A stretch of 64,000 nucleotides of DNA from Gaoshiqia sediminis (GTDB lineage Bacteria > Bacteroidota > Bacteroidia > Bacteroidales > Prolixibacteraceae), in contig NZ_JAPAAF010000006.1 in the NCBI RefSeq assembly GCF_025907915.1, forward strand, positions 124,001 to 188,000, given 5' to 3'. Made by a program: the position numbers and the translations under genes. Below the pieces are notes generated by a model that searched no databases, had not been told where the DNA came from, and saw only the letters and a program-made list of their open reading frames with translations. This document shows, piece after piece, positions 27,825 through 37,199 of this stretch. Each line of letters begins with the position of its first letter. Position 1 is the stretch's first letter.

Positions 27825-30419
27825 TTAGCTATTAATCACCTCGACTAATTTGTCTTTAAACTGCCTTTCCCGTCCAGTTTTATTGTAGAAAGGCATACCA
27901 ATAATCCGCATTTTATCGGTTCGGATTAGTTCTATTGTTTCGTTTTCTATTTCTGCAAAGAATTCCTCTTTCCAGTCATCAGTTGGGATTAGATGAGTTC
28001 CCTTGGGCTCAATGAATAACTGATAAACCAGATTTTCTCCGCTGGTTTTGTCTTTCATGAAAAGCACATAATCCGGCTCAGTGGCTTTACCATCACTGAA
28101 GCGGAAGATTTTGAAGAACCGTTCGTTGCGGATTAAATAAATCTCCGAAAAACGTTTCTCAAGTTCTTCCATTTGTGAATCCAGGAATTTTACCAATAGC
28201 TTTTCTTCGGACGAACCAAAATTCTCTTTGTAGGCATGCCAATCCCTTGTTTTAAGGTCGATGTAATATTTTTCATCGATGTCTGTACGCATGGTCGGTT
28301 TTCCGGTTTCTTTGTCTGATCCTTCCCCAATGGCGAAGTACATCTTTTTGTCCCGGAACACTTTTCGAACCGGTTCGCGTTTGAAATGCCTGGTTCCCCG
28401 GTAATCACCAAATGTCAAATGGATTTCCTCTGCAATTGAGTTTAATACCGATAAGCAGATATCCAGTTTATTTTTGGGAGTGAGGTTTTTGATATCTTTT
28501 TCAAGCCCTGTTACGTTGACCTCTATTGCAGCCAGCTTCTTGTTTATAAAATCCTCAACAGATTTTACAGATGGGAAGATACTTTTCAGATTGTCAAACC
28601 GGTAAAAGGGATTCCTGCACATCGCTTTCTTCAAAAAGATCGCGTCCCATAATATGGGTTGATATGTTTGTGTTTTCCGGTCAACCTGGGTTGTTTCCTG
28701 CTCATCAAAAATTGCAGATTCCGCTGAAGCCATTGTTCGTAGCTTGTAATCGTGGACTTTACGGATTGCAGGCTCTTTATAGTCCAGGTTGATGTGGGAA
28801 ACATTTTCAACTTTCTGGTTGAGGTAAACAAAGCCGGTTTGATAAAATTTAGTGGCTTTGAATTCATCTTTGAGTTGCAGATAAACTTCCCGCTTTTCTT
28901 CCGGAACGATCCCAATCTCTTTCAAAGCAGTATTCAATTCCTGAATGTACCGGGGATTGTGTGAGCAATGGTAGTGCAGTTCTTCGCAGACCCGCATTTC
29001 ATTTTCAAGGTCCGCATCAAATTTACGTTTATCCGGTTCTTGTTCGTCAAACGTTTTAAAGGGGCAATACCTGGCTCCCCGGCCTATCAATTGGGCTTCC
29101 TGAACAGTCGTTTTTCCTGGCTTACCGGTTTTGGTGTTTAAATCGCGGGTTTCATATAACCGGACAATATCAAACAGGTTGAGTACATCCCAGCCTTCGT
29201 TTAATTTATCAACTGCAAATACAACCCTGTACTCGTTGTCTTTTGCTTCCAGGGTATTGATGATGATTTGTTTCTCGTCCGAATCATTTTTCGAGTTGAC
29301 GGAGATAATCTTATCCTCAGCAAAATCGTCTTTTAATTCATCAATCAAGTTAATGTGGGATATCCTGGATTGGCTAAAAAAACGAAAAGCAGATTGTAGC
29401 GTTTCGTTGTTGGCGAGACTCTGAAGTTTTGCAATATCGTCTTCCTGAAGGTTGTGAATCTTTTCAGTAAAGATTTTTTCCATCTCTGCCGATTCAGCCG
29501 TGGTTTTTGATTTCATCATCACCACCGGCTTGATCAGTAATCCGTTCCTGGAAAATATTTTCTTTTTATACTGGCTAATAATAATGGCTTCCAATGCCCG
29601 GTCGATGGGGTCAAGATCGGACTGCATGGTTTTCACCTCTTTGGAATAGCCATCTTCCCGGTATTTTGCCAGGGCATAATCGAATAACAATTTCGAATTG
29701 TATTTGGCGGCAACAGCCGGATGGCCCAGCTCAAGTGTTGCCGTAAATTCAAGCATGATGTTTTCCGTGTTCGATTCAAAAATCCGCGTTACCGTATTTT
29801 CCCACGACCGTTCTACTTCCTCTTCAGCTCCCGTCAGTTTCTTTTTTGTCAGCGAATTGACATGGTGTGCCTCGTCTGAAATAAGAACGATCTTTTTTCC
29901 TGCAAAATCATCAAAAGTGACGCTATTTTCCCGTGGGGTATTTAACCGGGAATGCAAACCTTGAATAGTCGAAAAATGAATGTTGATATCATCCTCGTTA
30001 ACACTTTCAAAATTGGCAACTTCGCGAATAGTAACAGGCCTGTTGTTGATGTTGACCTTCTCGGCAAAAAGATATTTCAGGGAAGCCGGATTTAAAAAGT
30101 TTTCCTTGGTTTTTCGGATGATGGTATCCGTATTCACAAAGAAAATGAAATTACGGTAACCCATTTGGTAAAGTTGCACAATGGCTCCCGCCATAATTAG
30201 CGTTTTGCCGCTGCCCGTTGCCATGTGAAACAACAACTGGCTTGGCTTACGCCGGTGCTTGTATTGGTTCAGGTAATAGTTTAACCGGGCAAATGCCTCA
30301 ACCTGGTATGGGCGGACAGTGTATCGCAAATTGCGTTTGATGGTTTCCGGTAAAACAAGTTCAAAAACTTCCTCCTCTACCAGAATCCCGAATTTCTTGT
30401 CTAAACGTTCCTCGGCCAT
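27825..30419 (-). CDS. Type III restriction Res-like DEAD/DEAH helicase-nuclease
   Basis: An 864-residue SF2 translocase-nuclease. Walker A GSGKT is at 69-73, the DEAH box at 182-185 (LISDEAHHVNS), and motif III is EFTATLE. The helicase C-terminal domain includes VVFAVDKLNEGWDVLNLFDIVRL and AQLIGRGARY (motif VI). The C-terminal nuclease has Asp783 (EPDYVLF) and Glu804-x-Lys806 (IEPKGTH), the PD-(D/E)xK arrangement of type III Res subunits. It would translocate along DNA and cut in an ATP-dependent way when sites are unmethylated. It is the last gene of a tight minus-strand operon, 3 bases after the small PD-(D/E)xK-like gene, and about 2 kb from mod rather than next to it as in ordinary type III systems. 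Confidence 0.88.
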   Translation of the reverse strand: MAEERLDKKFGILVEEEVFELVLPETIKRNLRYTVRPYQVEAFARLNYYLNQYKHRRKPSQLLFHMATGSGKTLIMAGAIVQLYQMGYRNFIFFVNTDTIIRKTKENFLNPASLKYLFAEKVNINNRPVTIREVANFESVNEDDINIHFSTIQGLHSRLNTPRENSVTFDDFAGKKIVLISDEAHHVNSLTKKKLTGAEEEVERSWENTVTRIFESNTENIMLEFTATLELGHPAVAAKYNSKLLFDYALAKYREDGYSKEVKTMQSDLDPIDRALEAIIISQYKKKIFSRNGLLIKPVVMMKSKTTAESAEMEKIFTEKIHNLQEDDIAKLQSLANNETLQSAFRFFSQSRISHINLIDELKDDFAEDKIISVNSKNDSDEKQIIINTLEAKDNEYRVVFAVDKLNEGWDVLNLFDIVRLYETRDLNTKTGKPGKTTVQEAQLIGRGARYCPFKTFDEQEPDKRKFDADLENEMRVCEELHYHCSHNPRYIQELNTALKEIGIVPEEKREVYLQLKDEFKATKFYQTGFVYLNQKVENVSHINLDYKEPAIRKVHDYKLRTMASAESAIFDEQETTQVDRKTQTYQPILWDAIFLKKAMCRNPFYRFDNLKSIFPSVKSVEDFINKKLAAIEVNVTGLEKDIKNLTPKNKLDICLSVLNSIAEEIHLTFGDYRGTRHFKREPVRKVFRDKKMYFAIGEGSDKETGKPTMRTDIDEKYYIDLKTRDWHAYKENFGSSEEKLLVKFLDSQMEELEKRFSEIYLIRNERFFKIFRFSDGKATEPDYVLFMKDKTSGENLVYQLFIEPKGTHLIPTDDWKEEFFAEIENETIELIRTDKMRIIGMPFYNKTGRERQFKDKLVEVINS

Positions 30420-30422
30420 AGC

Positions 30423-31043
30423 TTAGTTGATATAAAATTCAAGGAAAATATGTCGTAAACTCATCGGTGCATTCCCTGAAATATGCGTAGATAGATAGCT
30501 TGACTCAAATCCTCTGATAAAATTTGTTTTTATTAATCCTTCGGAAGCCCTTTTGCGTTTCCGCAACAAACTGTTGATCGCAGTTGCACATTCATCAGCG
30601 GTACCCTGGATGACATAACCCGCCAAACATCCATCCGGGTACCTCTTGTTCCGGAAATTCTCAATACCCGTGTCAATGTAACGGGCTTTTAAATGAGAGT
30701 CATTGCTTTTTAAGTTTTTTGCTTCAATTGTAAACTCGAAAGGAGATTCGTTTTGCCAAATATACTTTTCAAAACGGATATCAGGACGGGGCGCCACACT
30801 GGCATGCTCAATTCCGCTATAATGATTTTCCGTATAATAAGGCTGTTGTGGCGATACAAACCACTGCCCCTTTACCTTAAGTTGATTAAGGTATCCGCAA
30901 AGGTGGGCTGTGAACTGGTCTTCATCCCATCCTATTTTATAGACGTTATCAGATACTGCCAATTGATAGGCATCCACAAACAGGGTCATACATCGAAGGC
31001 AAAGATTGTCTTTGATCTCCTGGCGAAACTTATTGATCAGCAT
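30423..31043 (-). CDS. Small unknown protein with a PD-(D/E)xK-like signature, in the R-M operon
   Basis: 206 residues, no export signal. I do not recognise a named family. The central segment APRPDIRFEKYIW (Asp88) followed by FEFTIEAKNLK (Glu107, Lys109) has the spacing and hydrophobic strands of a PD-(D/E)xK nuclease core, and an acidic helix (WDEDQFTAHL, about 39-48) precedes it. The region LRKRKRASEG near 163-172 is basic. It overlaps the end of the N6-methyltransferase gene by 14 bases and is followed at once by res, so it is made with them. It may be a second nuclease, a structural nuclease fold or a specificity factor; the nuclease call is inference. Confidence 0.6.
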   Translation of the reverse strand: MLINKFRQEIKDNLCLRCMTLFVDAYQLAVSDNVYKIGWDEDQFTAHLCGYLNQLKVKGQWFVSPQQPYYTENHYSGIEHASVAPRPDIRFEKYIWQNESPFEFTIEAKNLKSNDSHLKARYIDTGIENFRNKRYPDGCLAGYVIQGTADECATAINSLLRKRKRASEGLIKTNFIRGFESSYLSTHISGNAPMSLRHIFLEFYIN

Positions 31044-34026
31044 ATTCAGCAGCAGATAATTCGTTAATAATGGATTGGGCGTCTTCTATGGCCTGCGATC
31101 GTGTCCAGAAACGCTTTTGGTTAGGTTTGGCAATAAAAATGGAATCGTCGGTAACGAACCGTACCTGCTTCCTGACATAAATGTTTTCGGCATATCTCGT
31201 CCAGGTATATTTTTCTATTTCCTTCAAATCTTTTTGAAATTCGGCGTCAGCATCAACCAAGCGGGGCGATGCGACTTTCTCTTTGGCTACAATTTCTAAA
31301 ACTACGATACAAAGAGGCGTGTAGGGCGAAACGCTATAAACCCTCGCGTTTACCTTCAGTTCGCCAACCATAAGAAAATCGTTTATCTCATTACAGAGCA
31401 TTTCGGCATAACTTAAGGTTTCCGGAGTTTCAGATGCTATAGGTCGAAGGGCAATAGAATTTTCTTTGTCATAAAACAAGCTGATTGAATATTTTACAAA
31501 GTCCTCAATCATTGCTATTTCTTTCTGCTGTAAATTATAAGAGGAATAGATTTCCTCATCGTAGCGGGCTACATTAAATGTTTCAGGTTTATTGTCAAAA
31601 TCCAGTTCATCAAGGATAAAATTTGTCTTCTGAAAATCCAGTTCATTTTGCTTTTTAATGAATTCATCTGAAACCGGAAAGGTCTTATATTCGGTTGACA
31701 AATAAAGCTGATCCCTCTCGATTCCCCAGCAACCGGATATCAGAAAGAAATAGTAGTTTGACAATTTTGAATTAAACAGGATAGTCAGATTTTTTAGTAG
31801 ATTATTATTTTCGCTATTCAAACAAAAAATGCCTGATTTGAAAAAAACAGTTTTATCAAAATATGATACGCATATTTTACGCTTCATAATGTTTTGAGGA
31901 ATGCCAATATACGGAGGTGAAAATATGGTGGTATCTATTTTTCTAAATTCGGCGTCAATATTCTTGACGTAACGGTTTGATGTATAGTAATGCTGAATTT
32001 TTTTTGTTTCAAGAAATAACCCGTTTATTCTTATCCTTTCCTTTCCCTTTTCAGCAGCATGTAGCCCTGCTTTAATCGAAATAAGATTATCTTTCTCCAA
32101 TTCCTGTATTGAAAGATTATTTTGTGTTAGCTTATTTATCAGAAAATAGTCAGGCAAATTACCCCATTGCGCTATTTTCCAGATTTTGCTTTCCGGGTTT
32201 TCACATTCCTCGCGCGGAAGATATTTGATATCTGTTGTATCGATGATTACTCCTTCAACTACACTATTCCGGATAAATGTTTTCGGCGCCCAATACTCAA
32301 TTGTTCTAGACCTTTTTTCAGGTTGACTTGGTCTAAAAATGGCTATGCTGACCGGAACTTTTGCAGTGGAAAACAGACTGCCTCCAAAATCTTTTGTTGC
32401 ATTACGGAAAATGGCGAGATTAAAAATCTTCTCCACATAATTATTACAAAACAACCATTTCCTGAACGCTACCAAACCAGTATTGGGGTATGTAAGTAGT
32501 TGAGTGTTGAACAATAGGGCTACTTTCCCATTTCTTGCAAGGCTCGCCGATTTATGAATGAAAGGAATAACAAATTGTTGCGCGAATTTATGTCGATTAC
32601 AATATCCCTTAATATTTTCCTTTAATCCATCTGTTCCAAATGGCGGATTCCCGATAACCAAATCGTAGCTTATATTCTCAAATTTACCGCCTTCTGCAAT
32701 GGTATCTGCCCGGAATAGGTTGCTCCCTTTTTTATCATCCTGGTTGGGCGATTCCTCGTCGTAAATCAGGTACGGAAACTGTTTGTCGTTATCCAGCCAA
32801 ATATCGCGGGGGTCCAGAAAATCGAGCATAGACAAGTATAAACTAAACGCCGCCACCTTAATTGATTTTTTGTCCAACTCGACCCCGAAAATATGATCGG
32901 TCAGCAGGTCGGAAAGTACTTTAAAATCGGGTTCCCGATTGGTTGACTTTTTCCATCGGTTTACCAACCGTTTGTACGCCATTGCCAGGAAAATGCCCGA
33001 TCCGCAGGCAGGGTCCAGTATCTTCTTGTCAAAGTCTGTTTCATGATCGGGCAATACATTATTCAGGACCAATTCAACCAATGCCGGCGGGGTATAATAA
33101 GCCCCGGCATTGCGTTTCCCTTCCGGGTTGAATTCACCTAAAAAATTCTCGTAAATCTCGCTGAGCATTTCAATCCGGATCAAACTGAAGTTAAACAGCC
33201 TCCAACCATCAAATAATTTTGACTGGTCTAAATTGATATCCCCATCAATCAAACAGTTTTTTAAATACTTCAGGTGGACCGGCGATACGATGTCCTTTTC
33301 ACAATCAACCAACGGAAATGCATTTCCGTTGAAATTGCTGCTGATTTTGCCGAATAGTTGATACGTTTTTTCGTGGTCGTTTAATATTTTCAGAAAGTCA
33401 TGTTCGCCAACCTCATCCCATATACTTTGTGGTATTGCCCCTCGGTCTTGTAAATACATGATAAAGATGGAGCGCATGAGCAGGCTGTGAATGACTTCTT
33501 CGTTTTTAATCTCATCATTCAACTTTTTTGCAAGGCCGATCAAACTGTCAACCAGGAAAGAATCAACCTTGGTCTGAAGTTTAATTTTCTTTGCATACCC
33601 TTCTTCGCTTGTCCAGACTGCCCCGCAATCGATGCCCGCAGCCGAAAACACGTGTTTTATTTGCTCCAGCTTTTTTTTGTCGTCAATCGTGCAGCTTTCA
33701 ACAAGCTTTTCATTCAGCATCGGCTCCAGTTCGTTATCGTCTTTGTGAGGCCTCGGCTTATCGTTGCAGTTGTATATCCTGATTTCGGCAGGCGATACAA
33801 CGTACAGAAACACAACTGTGCTGTTGTTCCAGATTTGTTTTTGAAGTTTGGCAATTTCCTTTAAAACCGGGATTTCAAAATTTTCTACTTCCTTAATGAA
33901 AACGGCAGGCAGTTTACCGGAATAATGCACCCCGGTAATACCTTCTATTTTACCGGCAATGTCTTCTGGTAATTGTTCCGTCAGGTTTCTAAACTCAAGT
34001 TCCTGTATAAAAAAGTTGTTTCCCAT
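31030..34026 (-). CDS. Eco57I-like N6-adenine DNA methyltransferase
   Basis: 998 residues. The SAM-binding motif I DPACGSGIFL is at 338-347 and the catalytic NPPFG at 460-464, in the gamma-type order (motif I before IV) of N6-adenine enzymes. The preceding NAGAYYTPPALVELVL block is standard for Eco57I and type I HsdM-like enzymes. The N-terminal 300 residues are helical with no clear PD-(D/E)xK motif, so a type IIG nuclease is not obvious. The C-terminal part from about 640 should hold target recognition. The tail ends in a block (RKQVRFVTDD, KPNQKRFWTRSQAI) whose role I cannot name. Base composition is more AT-rich than flanking housekeeping genes, a possible sign of transfer. It lies 2 bases after mod. 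Confidence 0.88.
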   Translation of the reverse strand: MGNNFFIQELEFRNLTEQLPEDIAGKIEGITGVHYSGKLPAVFIKEVENFEIPVLKEIAKLQKQIWNNSTVVFLYVVSPAEIRIYNCNDKPRPHKDDNELEPMLNEKLVESCTIDDKKKLEQIKHVFSAAGIDCGAVWTSEEGYAKKIKLQTKVDSFLVDSLIGLAKKLNDEIKNEEVIHSLLMRSIFIMYLQDRGAIPQSIWDEVGEHDFLKILNDHEKTYQLFGKISSNFNGNAFPLVDCEKDIVSPVHLKYLKNCLIDGDINLDQSKLFDGWRLFNFSLIRIEMLSEIYENFLGEFNPEGKRNAGAYYTPPALVELVLNNVLPDHETDFDKKILDPACGSGIFLAMAYKRLVNRWKKSTNREPDFKVLSDLLTDHIFGVELDKKSIKVAAFSLYLSMLDFLDPRDIWLDNDKQFPYLIYDEESPNQDDKKGSNLFRADTIAEGGKFENISYDLVIGNPPFGTDGLKENIKGYCNRHKFAQQFVIPFIHKSASLARNGKVALLFNTQLLTYPNTGLVAFRKWLFCNNYVEKIFNLAIFRNATKDFGGSLFSTAKVPVSIAIFRPSQPEKRSRTIEYWAPKTFIRNSVVEGVIIDTTDIKYLPREECENPESKIWKIAQWGNLPDYFLINKLTQNNLSIQELEKDNLISIKAGLHAAEKGKERIRINGLFLETKKIQHYYTSNRYVKNIDAEFRKIDTTIFSPPYIGIPQNIMKRKICVSYFDKTVFFKSGIFCLNSENNNLLKNLTILFNSKLSNYYFFLISGCWGIERDQLYLSTEYKTFPVSDEFIKKQNELDFQKTNFILDELDFDNKPETFNVARYDEEIYSSYNLQQKEIAMIEDFVKYSISLFYDKENSIALRPIASETPETLSYAEMLCNEINDFLMVGELKVNARVYSVSPYTPLCIVVLEIVAKEKVASPRLVDADAEFQKDLKEIEKYTWTRYAENIYVRKQVRFVTDDSIFIAKPNQKRFWTRSQAIEDAQSIINELSAAEYADQ

Positions 34027-34028
34027 AG

Positions 34029-36047
34029 CTAAAAAGTTTTACCATAAAACAGGTCATTTAGTTTCTGGTCTTCCTGGCTAATGCCATAAGTTTCGTCCTT
34101 CATTTCGGAGTAGTTCACATACAACTGGTTTTTGTCCAGTATTTCCAGTAAAAATTTCTTTTGGTCGTCCAAGGGCAAGGTTTTATACGCGGCAATACGC
34201 TCATCAAAGGTTTGTTTGTCGAACTGGTAGCTTAAAAAAGCCTTTTCTTTCATTTGTTCCCAAATAGCCAGCAACTCCTCTTTGCTTGTGGCCGCTAAAA
34301 TCCGATCGGCAAAGGTTTGGTTGTATTTGGCCAGCTCGCAATAGATGAACGAGCCACCACCTTGCCAGTTAACAGCTTTTGAAATTCCACCCTTATCAAA
34401 TTCTAATTTACAATATTCACTTGGGGAATCACTTGCAAATTCTAATTCATGTTGATAAACTTCATTTGCACCAATCGGTACTTTTTGTCCAATAACCTTT
34501 TTTAATCTTTCTACCGAAACTGTATTAATATAATCCATTTGTTCAATGCCGATATATCGTCGTTTCATTTTATGAGCAACAGCTTGCGTGGTGGCGCTTC
34601 CCATAAAGAAATCTAGTATTACGTCTCCCTCATTTGTACTATATTCAATAATTCGCTGCAGGAGCAATTCGTTTTTTGGGTATGAAAAAATTTTCTCTCC
34701 AAATAGGTCAACCATCTCATCAGTGCCTTTTTTATTTGGAGCATTTTTTAAAAGGTCGTCCATCATTTTGTTAAGAAAATCAGTAGAAACGTAAGCTTTA
34801 TCAAAATCGTCGCCATTCTTCTCAATTTCTTCTGATTTAAATACCCTCATGGCTGGTTGCTCAATTTTTAGAAAATCATAATCTCCGGGAAATACAATTT
34901 TGCCTTTTGATAAAAAATCTAATACACTATCTTTTGTGACAGACCAACATCTATTTGGATTAACCGGATATTCATCCCCATTCTTAGGGTTAATTAAGGT
35001 AAAATCTGAATTTGGCCTTTCATCTATTGTTCTTTGGGTCGTTAAATCAGATAACCGCCATTCATCATCTGGGAAGTCATCCGATTTATAATACTTTCTA
35101 GTAATTGATCTTTGAAAAAGTTTATCTGTTTTCGGTGCTTTTTTTGTATAAACTAGCATCCAGTCATAATCTTGAGACATCTTAAATGGTACATCACTTT
35201 TCCCGTTTCTGGTTTTTCTTGGGATGGTTGCTATAAAATATTCCCTACCAAATATTTCGTCGCATAATATTTTTAAATAATGAAGTTCTTGGTCACCAAT
35301 GTGGATGAAAATAATCCCATTGCTTTTCATTAACTCTTTAGCAACTACTAATCTGTTTTTTATGAAAGTCAACCATGTTGAATGATTAAAAGTATCGTTA
35401 TACCTAAATTCGTCGCTTTCTGTATTGTATGGCGGGTCAATATAAATCAGCTTAACTTTTCCGGCATAGCGTTTTTTTAGCGAGGCCAGGGCCAACAGGT
35501 TGTTCCCTTTGATGATGAGGTTGTCGGTATCGGTAAACTCGGTTACCGGGTGTTCGCCATGCTGGTCGTATTTTTTCCAGTTGGTAAATACTTTGGGGTC
35601 GAGCAGGCGGTCAATTTCATCGGGGGCCAGGGTCTCGTTCCAAAATATCTCGTTCCGTTTTTGGTCTTCCTTGGTTTGCCCGCCTTCCAAAACACAATCC
35701 TTGTGCGGCCAGGCCAGTACCACGTCGTTTTTGGCACTGATGTAATTATCGGTTGTTCCGTCGTTAATGGTCAGGCCAATTTTGTTTTTAAACGTCGTGT
35801 AGCTGTCGGGCAAAAACGATTTGTTGTTTACAAACCGCTGGAACTTGATTTTGTCGAACACCAACACGCCTTCCACTTCAGTGAAAAAGTGCCTTTTCAG
35901 GGTTTCATGCTGCAACAACAAGCGGATGAGTTTGGGGTCAACCTGAAGGGCGAGTTCAACGATTTTGTTTTTATTAAGCTGGCCGTCAATGACCAGGGCA
36001 TCTTCTTGTTTCAGCAGTTCAGTCAGTTCGTTTTGGAGGTTCTGCAT
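34029..36047 (-). CDS. Type III-like Mod DNA methyltransferase
   Basis: 672 residues with the beta-class motif order: catalytic DPPYN at 204-208 (LIYIDPPYNTES) precedes the SAM motif DFFMGSATT at 479-487, as in type III Mod subunits, which methylate adenine N6. The region between, about 270-460, is the variable target-recognition domain. The N-terminal 180 residues (including TNWKKYDQHG, NLIIKGNNLLALASL) are typical of Mod. It is first of the four-gene R-M operon, 2 bases before the Eco57I-like gene. Two different adenine methyltransferases in one operon with one Res is unusual. Confidence 0.9.
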   Translation of the reverse strand: MQNLQNELTELLKQEDALVIDGQLNKNKIVELALQVDPKLIRLLLQHETLKRHFFTEVEGVLVFDKIKFQRFVNNKSFLPDSYTTFKNKIGLTINDGTTDNYISAKNDVVLAWPHKDCVLEGGQTKEDQKRNEIFWNETLAPDEIDRLLDPKVFTNWKKYDQHGEHPVTEFTDTDNLIIKGNNLLALASLKKRYAGKVKLIYIDPPYNTESDEFRYNDTFNHSTWLTFIKNRLVVAKELMKSNGIIFIHIGDQELHYLKILCDEIFGREYFIATIPRKTRNGKSDVPFKMSQDYDWMLVYTKKAPKTDKLFQRSITRKYYKSDDFPDDEWRLSDLTTQRTIDERPNSDFTLINPKNGDEYPVNPNRCWSVTKDSVLDFLSKGKIVFPGDYDFLKIEQPAMRVFKSEEIEKNGDDFDKAYVSTDFLNKMMDDLLKNAPNKKGTDEMVDLFGEKIFSYPKNELLLQRIIEYSTNEGDVILDFFMGSATTQAVAHKMKRRYIGIEQMDYINTVSVERLKKVIGQKVPIGANEVYQHELEFASDSPSEYCKLEFDKGGISKAVNWQGGGSFIYCELAKYNQTFADRILAATSKEELLAIWEQMKEKAFLSYQFDKQTFDERIAAYKTLPLDDQKKFLLEILDKNQLYVNYSEMKDETYGISQEDQKLNDLFYGKTF

Positions 36048-36145
36048 GGATTTCGGTTCTTATGAAAAATGACCGACAAAGTAACACTTTTCCGGCTAAA
36101 CCTGTAAAGAAATAGGCAGTATTTATGCAGTTCTTATGTTTTCAA

Positions 36146-36556
36146 TCAACTTCTGTCCGGGTTTATCTTTTTCATCTTGCTGACATACTTGAAGAAAATA
36201 TTTACCGTATTTATCGTCAACAGGAAAATAAAAAAGCAAACCACCATAAAAGTAGCGATCAAAGTATCATAGCTCAGTTTTTGAAATCCATGTTCAATTA
36301 ATAAGTCATAACAAATTACCATTTGATTTAGGAATTCTGGTAAAAAAACCAGTGATATCACGATTGTACCAATCATTAGGGGAATTAGCCTGGTATTCCT
36401 TGTTTCTTTGGCTTTGGCATAATTTCGTTTGTCATCAACAGGATGTGTCGAGGGTTTAATCAGCAGGACTTCGTTAATTGAAGGGTAGAAGAATCCGTAC
36501 AGGGCAGTTAATATTGCCAAAAGAATACTGGAGGCCGATAATAAATCATTCATCAT
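36146..36556 (-). CDS. Small unknown membrane protein beside the R-M operon
   Basis: 136 residues with three probable membrane segments: about 5-24 (LLSASSILLAILTALYGFFY), 57-76 (LMIGTIVISLVFLPEFLN) and 98-122 (DTLIATFMVVCFFIFLL). A charged loop DKRNYAKAKETRNTR separates the first two. No family recognised. It overlaps the end of the upstream 195-residue gene by 4 bases, so the two are coupled. The gap to mod is 98 bases, so shared transcription with the R-M genes is possible but not proven. Confidence 0.6.
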   Translation of the reverse strand: MMNDLLSASSILLAILTALYGFFYPSINEVLLIKPSTHPVDDKRNYAKAKETRNTRLIPLMIGTIVISLVFLPEFLNQMVICYDLLIEHGFQKLSYDTLIATFMVVCFFIFLLTINTVNIFFKYVSKMKKINPDRS

Positions 36557-37140
36557 GGTTCTTCATTATTTTCTGGTTCAATGTCGATTTCAAAATAGGC
36601 ACACAACCTTTGATAAGACGATTCCTTTATAATGTAAGTCGATATGGTTCCTCTTTCTTTTTCGATTATAGGTAAACTTGTATCCATGTTTCCAAGTATC
36701 CGGTTCAATTCATCTTTAAAGTATTGATTCTGAATGGAAAGTTTATAATCTTCATCACCTTCTTCCTTTGTAATATTTAACACCTGTTCTTTTAGGGATT
36801 CCTTGATCGTTTCCCGTAAATCATATTGATATTTTGACATGATGGACCGAATATAGGCCCTGGCTTCTGTGGCAGTTATTTGGAACAGGTCGCATATTCG
36901 TTGTTCTTCAGGTATTTTACTGTCAAAATAAAATTTAATCAGATTGAAAAGTCGGTATTCAATGATATCTCGTCCACGTGTAAATATTTTTTGTCCGATA
37001 ATCATTTTCCTATTCTCTTCAAAAGAAGAACGCGCAATCTTACTTAGCTGATCCTCAAGATCAGTGTCATTGCAATGGAGTACAGTCTTTAGCAATTCTT
37101 GTTCAGAATCTTCGATGTCGATATTGAATTTAATTTCCAT
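36553..37140 (-). CDS. Unknown soluble protein paired with the membrane protein
   Basis: 195 residues, acidic and mostly helical, no signal peptide or membrane segment. The segment RICDLFQITATEARAYIRSIMSKYQ (about 81-105) has a helix-turn-helix-like look, which could mean a DNA-binding or regulatory role, but this is a guess. No family recognised. Its stop overlaps the start of the membrane protein gene by 4 bases, an arrangement suggesting that the two products act together. Position upstream of the R-M operon makes an accessory, regulatory or separate defence role possible. Confidence 0.55.
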   Translation of the reverse strand: MEIKFNIDIEDSEQELLKTVLHCNDTDLEDQLSKIARSSFEENRKMIIGQKIFTRGRDIIEYRLFNLIKFYFDSKIPEEQRICDLFQITATEARAYIRSIMSKYQYDLRETIKESLKEQVLNITKEEGDEDYKLSIQNQYFKDELNRILGNMDTSLPIIEKERGTISTYIIKESSYQRLCAYFEIDIEPENNEEP

Positions 37141-37199
37141 AAGAATGTTTTTAGATGAGACTATGATATTTTAAAATTAAAGAATAAATGCGCACTGTT

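Noticed and set aside
27825-36047. BREX or DISARM system
   Set aside because: The Eco57I-like methyltransferase recalls PglX, but there is no PglZ, BrxC, DrmA or DrmB gene nearby.
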